From positions 1 through 10,190 of the forward strand of contig LNGD01000051.1 in NCBI GenBank assembly GCA_001587675.1: a DNA stretch of 10,190 bases, read 5' to 3'. Below, piece by piece: positions 6,556 to 10,190 of the stretch (position 1 is the first letter of the stretch; each line of letters begins with the position of its first letter). This DNA is from Candidatus Methanofastidiosum methylothiophilum (GTDB lineage: Archaea > Methanobacteriota_B > Thermococci > Methanofastidiosales > Methanofastidiosaceae). Both the position numbers and the translations under genes were made by a program. Below the pieces are notes generated by a model. It saw only the letters and a program-made list of their open reading frames with translations. It was not told the origin of the DNA and ran no database searches.

Positions 6556-7164
6556 TTAATTATAATTGGTAGGTGTTCCTATTTTCCCAGTTCTATTCGG
6601 GGTCCCACCGTCTCCGCCAGGTTGATAATTATCGTCATCAGGGTCACAGTCAGTTGTATAACATCCTGGATCCGGATAGCATCCGTTTGGTCCACAACAG
6701 TACCCTTGGTAACACTGAGTACATCCTGGCCGGTCACAATACCAATCATTACATCCGCTCTTAGCTGCAGTAACTGCGACTAATCCGCCACATGGCCCGT
6801 TTCCATCATCATCGTATTCCGCGCAACCCCTTTCATTGTAAGAATAAAGACATTTGCATTCAGTATCTGCATAAATTTTTGCAGTTTCAGTTGCAGTGAT
6901 AGAAGCTCTAGCGTAGAACTCTGCATTTTTGTAATCTCCTTTGTTAAAATATTCCCATGAGTATTGTAAATATAGTCTAGCATCATGATTAAATCTCTTA
7001 GAACATGGCCAGATGCTATCTTTACTAGCTTCATATATAGCCAAAGCATCTGATGCATCATTTATTTTTGAAAGTGCCTCACTTTGGTTTTGAGCAATTG
7101 CAAATGCGCCGGTACTAGCGACTAGGATTATCATTAATGCTAGGATAATGAAATATTTATTCAT
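6556..7164 (-). CDS. Small secreted cysteine-rich protein, unknown function
   Basis: I do not recognise this 202-residue protein. It has a clear signal peptide (1-22, hydrophobic core then GAFA before IAQ). Residues about 25-100 are helical and include a TPR-like hairpin (YSWEYFNKGDYKNAEFYARA). Residues 103-173 hold 13 cysteines (103, 105, 114, 125, 138, 143, 148, 151, 156, 157, 162, 168, 173), with one more at 54, giving 14 in all. The cluster includes GCTQCYQGYCCGPNGC. The tail (174-202) is Asp/Gly/Pro-rich and has no membrane segment or PGF tag. Because the protein is exported, disulfide bonds are more likely than an intracellular zinc or iron-sulfur site, though metal binding is not excluded. 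The ATG is fixed by GGTGA 4 nt upstream. It has its own promoter and is convergent with the propeller gene. A secreted or envelope-associated role is inference. Confidence 0.82.
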   Translation of the reverse strand: MNKYFIILALMIILVASTGAFAIAQNQSEALSKINDASDALAIYEASKDSIWPCSKRFNHDARLYLQYSWEYFNKGDYKNAEFYARASITATETAKIYADTECKCLYSYNERGCAEYDDDGNGPCGGLVAVTAAKSGCNDWYCDRPGCTQCYQGYCCGPNGCYPDPGCYTTDCDPDDDNYQPGGDGGTPNRTGKIGTPTNYN

Positions 7165-7167
7165 ATA

Positions 7168-7210
7168 GTCACCCTATATTATTAATATAATCAATTATTT
7201 AAATCTTTTT
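7168..7210 (-). promoter_or_regulatory. Promoter and ribosome binding site of the cysteine-rich gene
   Basis: On the - strand, AAAAAGA (BRE-like, 7210-7204) and TTTAAATAAT (7203-7194) form a TATA element. AGGGTGAC (7175-7168) is a ribosome binding site 3 nt before the ATG at 7164. The predicted transcript start near 7173 would leave only about 8-10 leader bases, so the binding site may be partly lost from the mRNA. Confidence 0.45.
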
Positions 7211-7235
7211 ATAGGGGATTACACAATAGGAAGAT

Positions 7236-8009
7236 TTAGAATAATAAATCAATCCCAACTGGGCAATGGTCTGAACCCATAATTTGGTTAAGTATAAACG
7301 CAGAGTTTAAGTTATTTAACAAATTATTGCTAATATAGAAATAATCTATTCTCCACCCAACATTTCTTTCTCTCGCTTTACTTTTATAATCCCACCAACT
7401 ATAATTACCGGGATCTTTATTAAAATGACGAAATGTATCAATGAATCCTGCTTCTAAAAATTTGTCAATCCATGCTCTTTCTTCGAGCAAAAAGCCAGAT
7501 ATCTTCTCATTTTCTTTGGGTCTAGCAATATCAATTTCCTTATGGGCCGTATTCACATCGCCGCAAACAATTATTTTATTGCCATTTTCAAGCATAGATT
7601 TAGTATAATTAAAAAACATATCATAAAAATCCATCTTATATTGTAATCTTTCTTTAGACATCTTTCCATTTGGGAAATAGACATTTAAGAGTATATAATT
7701 GGGATAAGTCAGAATTAAAGCTCTTCCTTCACTATCAAATTTTGGATTTCCGAAGTTTCTTTCAACATTTAATGGTTTTTCTTTTGTATATATCCCAACT
7801 CCACTATATCCTTTTCTTTCAGGAGAGGAAAAATATCCATAATAACCTTTAATTTCTTTTAGTTCTTGAGGTACATCTTCTTCTCTAGCTTTTGTTTCTT
7901 GAATACATAGAATATCTGGGCTATCTTTTAATAAAAATTCGACAAATCCTTTTTTTGCTACTGATCTGAGCCCATTAACATTCCAAGAAATTAATCTAGT
8001 TTTTTTCAT
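7236..8009 (-). CDS. xthA: Exodeoxyribonuclease III / AP endonuclease
   Basis: XthA/APE1-family nuclease of 257 residues, the normal length. It cuts 5' to abasic sites in base excision repair and has 3'-5' exonuclease and 3'-phosphodiesterase activity; it needs Mg2+. All family catalytic positions are present: N10 (ISWNVNGLR), E38 (CIQETK), Y111 (NVYFPNG), D151 and N153 (GDVNTAH), D222 (GWRIDYF), and D247 and H248 (GSDHCPV). YSWW (203-206) is the usual substrate-contacting block. The ATG follows GGTGA, which overlaps the TAG stop of the upstream HD gene, 8 nt away. It is therefore the last gene of the operon with the HD protein and the CysRS-like gene. Confidence 0.96.
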   Translation of the reverse strand: MKKTRLISWNVNGLRSVAKKGFVEFLLKDSPDILCIQETKAREEDVPQELKEIKGYYGYFSSPERKGYSGVGIYTKEKPLNVERNFGNPKFDSEGRALILTYPNYILLNVYFPNGKMSKERLQYKMDFYDMFFNYTKSMLENGNKIIVCGDVNTAHKEIDIARPKENEKISGFLLEERAWIDKFLEAGFIDTFRHFNKDPGNYSWWDYKSKARERNVGWRIDYFYISNNLLNNLNSAFILNQIMGSDHCPVGIDLLF

Positions 8010-8012
8010 TGA

Positions 8013-8020
8013 ATCACCTA
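8013..8020 (-). promoter_or_regulatory. xthA ribosome binding site overlapping the HD gene stop
   Basis: Read on the - strand, TAGGTGAT contains both the TAG stop of the HD gene (8020-8018) and the AGGTGAT ribosome binding site for xthA (ATG at 8009). The overlap means ribosomes finishing the HD gene cover the xthA site, which favours coupled translation and confirms the start. Confidence 0.7.
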
Positions 8021-9202
8021 GTCAAAATCGGCATAGATTTCTCCAAAATTAATACCGGCAATTATAGGATTTTTCTCAGACTCAAATCTTAAAGACCATC
8101 TAGCTTTGTTTAACTCTGGACTTGCACTCCCGTTATTAATAGCTTCGTATGCTTCTATAAAGGCAGATATCCTGTCAATGGCCTTTACAAGTTTCCCATC
8201 CCTAGGACTATATTTATCAATATTATATTCAAGATTTATATCTTCAGACAATATTTTAGTTTTACCATTGATATCAATTATGTTATCAAACTCATTTTCA
8301 GTATACATTCTAATATCTTTATGCCATTCTCTAGGTATCAAGGGGTACACTTTTTCTTCCATTTGTTCCTTTTCATACCCTTTAATCAATTGCTCTAATC
8401 CCTCCACTGACCTTTTTAAGGGAGAGTGGATATCTTTTGTTAAAACTTCAGGTAAATCATGAAATAATCCAGTAAAGAAATTGTTAATTCTTCTCTTTTC
8501 GCATGCTCCAATTTCCAAAGAGAATAGGTAAGATAGAATGGCTACAAACATCATGTGCCCCAAAACAGAAGTCTTGGGCACCCTATGAACGTGTGCCCAT
8601 CTTGACTGAAATCTGAGTTGACCTGCAAATCCAATAAATCTGCCAAATTTTGTGTATGCTCCGGCTTTAATACCTTCAAGGTCATAGTATCTATTTTGCT
8701 TTTGTTGAAGATCTCTCTCGATGGTAATCATTTCATAGTCATGTGCATTTAATTGCTTTATAATGTCAAATTCCCACCTAGTTGCATAGAAATGGGCCCC
8801 ACTAAGAATTCTTTTGTTAAGTGTATTGTCACTCTCTTCAAAATAATTTCTAAATCTATTTGAGAATTCTTCTCCCAATGGACTAATAACAGGTTCAAGC
8901 TCTTTATAGACCCATTGATTCAATTTTTTATATTTTTCTTCATCTTTCTTAAATTCATAAAGGATAGTTGGTTTTAAATCTGTAATAACAATTCTCTGTA
9001 AAAGTTCAAATATTCCGCCTTCAATTATCTCAATCCAGTTAAAATCGGGTTTATTTTCTTCAAATTTTCCAAGGATATAAGCAATTATCATCTTGTGGCC
9101 TTGTTTATCCAACTCAACTAATTCTACAGGTCTTAATTTGTCATTCCATCTTTGCATATAAGCCGCATCAAAAATTCTCAATAGTAAGGATTTTCTTATC
9201 AT
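8018..9202 (-). CDS. Tandem HD-domain phosphohydrolase, N-terminal HD degenerate
   Basis: This 394-residue protein has a C-terminal HD-superfamily domain of the YfbR-like (COG1896-type) hydrolase group: H216 (VLGHMM), H248-D249 and E252 (GLFHDLPEVLTKDI), D257, and the final metal-site D343 (KAIDRISAF). Related enzymes are metal-dependent 5'-nucleotidases or nucleotide phosphohydrolases; the substrate here is not known. The N-terminal half (about 1-155) looks like a decayed copy: RW at 18-19 matches RW at 201-202, H36 matches H216, and GIFELLQRIVITDL (63-76) aligns with GLFHDLPEVLTKDI (245-258) with HD replaced by EL. Only the C-terminal half should be catalytic, with the N-terminal half perhaps acting as a built-in dimer partner. 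The ATG lies 9 nt after the stop of the CysRS-like gene with only a weak ribosome binding site (TGTGGT), and xthA follows 8 nt later. Confidence 0.85.
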   Translation of the reverse strand: MIRKSLLLRIFDAAYMQRWNDKLRPVELVELDKQGHKMIIAYILGKFEENKPDFNWIEIIEGGIFELLQRIVITDLKPTILYEFKKDEEKYKKLNQWVYKELEPVISPLGEEFSNRFRNYFEESDNTLNKRILSGAHFYATRWEFDIIKQLNAHDYEMITIERDLQQKQNRYYDLEGIKAGAYTKFGRFIGFAGQLRFQSRWAHVHRVPKTSVLGHMMFVAILSYLFSLEIGACEKRRINNFFTGLFHDLPEVLTKDIHSPLKRSVEGLEQLIKGYEKEQMEEKVYPLIPREWHKDIRMYTENEFDNIIDINGKTKILSEDINLEYNIDKYSPRDGKLVKAIDRISAFIEAYEAINNGSASPELNKARWSLRFESEKNPIIAGINFGEIYADFD

Positions 9203-9211
9203 TATACCACA

Positions 9212-10190
9212 CTAATTAACGAAAATTATCTTTAAAACTTCATCGATTTTATGAAGTTTATTTGAGAAATTATCTATATCCCTGTCACTTATCTTATTTT
9301 CATTTTTTAATATGTATAACTCTTGAACTATTGAATAAATCGAATCAAAAGCATTCTTAACGTTAAGGTCATTCCCCATATGCTGTTCAAATGACATAAA
9401 TAATTCATCAAGTAGTTTATGAACTTTAGGAGATGACTCCTTAGTATTATTTTTGACCATTATAAAATCTACCATATTTAAAAAATCTTTGAGTTTACTT
9501 GATGTTCTATTAAATTTATTAAATGTAAAATTCATTCTAATACGATATTGAGAATAGATTAAGAAAAATCTTATTTCAGCTATTGAATAGCCCTTATTAA
9601 TAAGATCATCAACATATAATATATTTCCTTTTCTTTTTGACATCTTTTTGCCATCAACAAATAGATGGTGACTGTGCAACCAGTAAGGGCAAAATTCAAC
9701 TCCTGAATAACTCTCCATAATTGCAATATTATAATCGTGATGCATTGTTCTATTGTCTATACCCCCACAGCAAATATCGACTTGATTGCCCAAAGAATGT
9801 ACGATAATTGCAGGATCTTGAACATTCCAAGCTGGCCATCCTCTCCCTATTGATGCATCCCAACAAGGATAAGTTTCATCTTTACAGGAATGCCATAAAA
9901 TAAAGTCACCCAAATTCCACATATTGTTTGAATAATTATCTCTTTTGAATCTTTTTTTCTTTTCAGGCCATTTGGTCATATCAAGTCCATAAAGCTTTCC
10001 AAATCCCTTAAACGTTGTAGGATCAAAATAAATATCATTTTTAAAATAGTATGCATGTCCTTTCTCTAGTAGTTTTTCAATTATTTTAATCGTTTCTTTA
10101 ATAGTTTCAGTAGATCTAACAATATAAGTTGGAGATTTAATATTAAGTAATTTTATATCTTCAATAAAGATATCTGCTATTTTTTTTGTA
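9212..10190 (-). CDS. Divergent cysteinyl-tRNA synthetase-like class I enzyme, 5' partial
   Basis: The frame is open to the right edge of the window, so the gene continues beyond it and the N-terminal HIGH motif is not visible. The visible 325 or so residues follow CysRS closely in order: RSTETI and IIEKLLEKGHAYYFKNDIYF (CysRS RATxHI...KGHAY..DGDVYFD), FILWH, GRGWPAW, a CGGID block, MHHDYN, KKMSKRKGN (KMSKS loop at 9635-9649) and a DALR-type helical end (NDLNVKNAFDSIYSIVQEL). Several residues that define CysRS are changed. Relative to E. coli numbering, Cys209 of the zinc site is Asp, Glu238 is Asn, His206 is Asn, Glu208 is Gln and His224 is Cys; His234 is kept. The protein stops right after the helical domain and lacks the C-terminal anticodon-binding tail. 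It may activate another amino acid or act on a non-tRNA acceptor, as the CysRS paralogue MshC does; plain CysRS is less likely. Confidence 0.8.
   Translation of the reverse strand, partial: TKKIADIFIEDIKLLNIKSPTYIVRSTETIKETIKIIEKLLEKGHAYYFKNDIYFDPTTFKGFGKLYGLDMTKWPEKKKRFKRDNYSNNMWNLGDFILWHSCKDETYPCWDASIGRGWPAWNVQDPAIIVHSLGNQVDICCGGIDNRTMHHDYNIAIMESYSGVEFCPYWLHSHHLFVDGKKMSKRKGNILYVDDLINKGYSIAEIRFFLIYSQYRIRMNFTFNKFNRTSSKLKDFLNMVDFIMVKNNTKESSPKVHKLLDELFMSFEQHMGNDLNVKNAFDSIYSIVQELYILKNENKISDRDIDNFSNKLHKIDEVLKIIFVN

Noticed and set aside
6780..7061. Overlapping 93-codon open frame on - within the cysteine-rich gene, and 6573-6764 on +
   Set aside because: Neither has a ribosome binding site. The host frame has a signal peptide and a good GGTGA site, so these are shadow frames.
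8106..8462. 118-codon open frame on + opposite the HD gene
   Set aside because: It is the antisense shadow of the HD domain coding region and has no start signals.
9212..9979. Taking the ATG at 9979 as the start of the CysRS-like gene
   Set aside because: The frame continues without stops to the window edge, and the upstream residues (KGHAYYFKNDIYFD and so on) align with the CysRS core.

Overview
The window is AT-rich archaeal DNA, most likely from a euryarchaeon. The evidence is a two-ATPase-domain Cdc48/VAT, the archaeal form of S-adenosylmethionine synthetase, two secreted proteins ending in a PGF-CTERM (archaeosortase A) sorting tag, GGTGA/GGAGG-type ribosome binding sites, TTTATAAA-type TATA boxes and T-rich intergenic ends. 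The AT-richness and PGF-CTERM content would suit a lineage such as Methanofastidiosa or another methanogen-related group. That placement is a guess, because no rRNA or phylogenetic marker beyond protein families was available.

Layout, left to right. (1) A 5'-truncated gene for a Thr/Asp-rich, coiled-coil, probably exported protein overlaps by 4 bases (ATGA) a secreted TPR protein with a PGF-CTERM tag, both on +. (2) Convergent to them on - is cdc48. It is separated by a 150-bp divergent promoter region from (3) the + gene for S-adenosylmethionine synthetase. (4) A second PGF-CTERM protein follows on +, a secreted FG-GAP/VCBS-like beta-propeller. (5) Convergent to it on - is a small secreted cysteine-rich protein. 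(6) The right third is a - strand operon running from the right edge: a CysRS-like class I synthetase (5' end outside the window), then a tandem-HD phosphohydrolase, then exonuclease III (xthA). Spacings are 9 and 8 nt, so the three genes are probably co-transcribed.

How the genes fit together. Regions 1, 4 and 5 are cell-surface or secreted functions. Cdc48 and MetK are housekeeping: proteasome-linked unfolding and methyl-donor supply. The operon combines an aminoacyl-tRNA-synthetase-like enzyme that has lost most of the cysteine/zinc site, an HD hydrolase whose N-terminal half looks like a decayed copy of its C-terminal half, and a DNA-repair nuclease. That operon is the least explained part of the window. 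The second striking feature is that the last 83 coding bases of the two PGF-CTERM genes match at 81 of 83 positions, synonymous sites included, although the rest of the two genes is unrelated. No tRNA, rRNA, CRISPR array, insertion sequence or phage gene was seen. No gene-free stretch exceeds about 150 bp.
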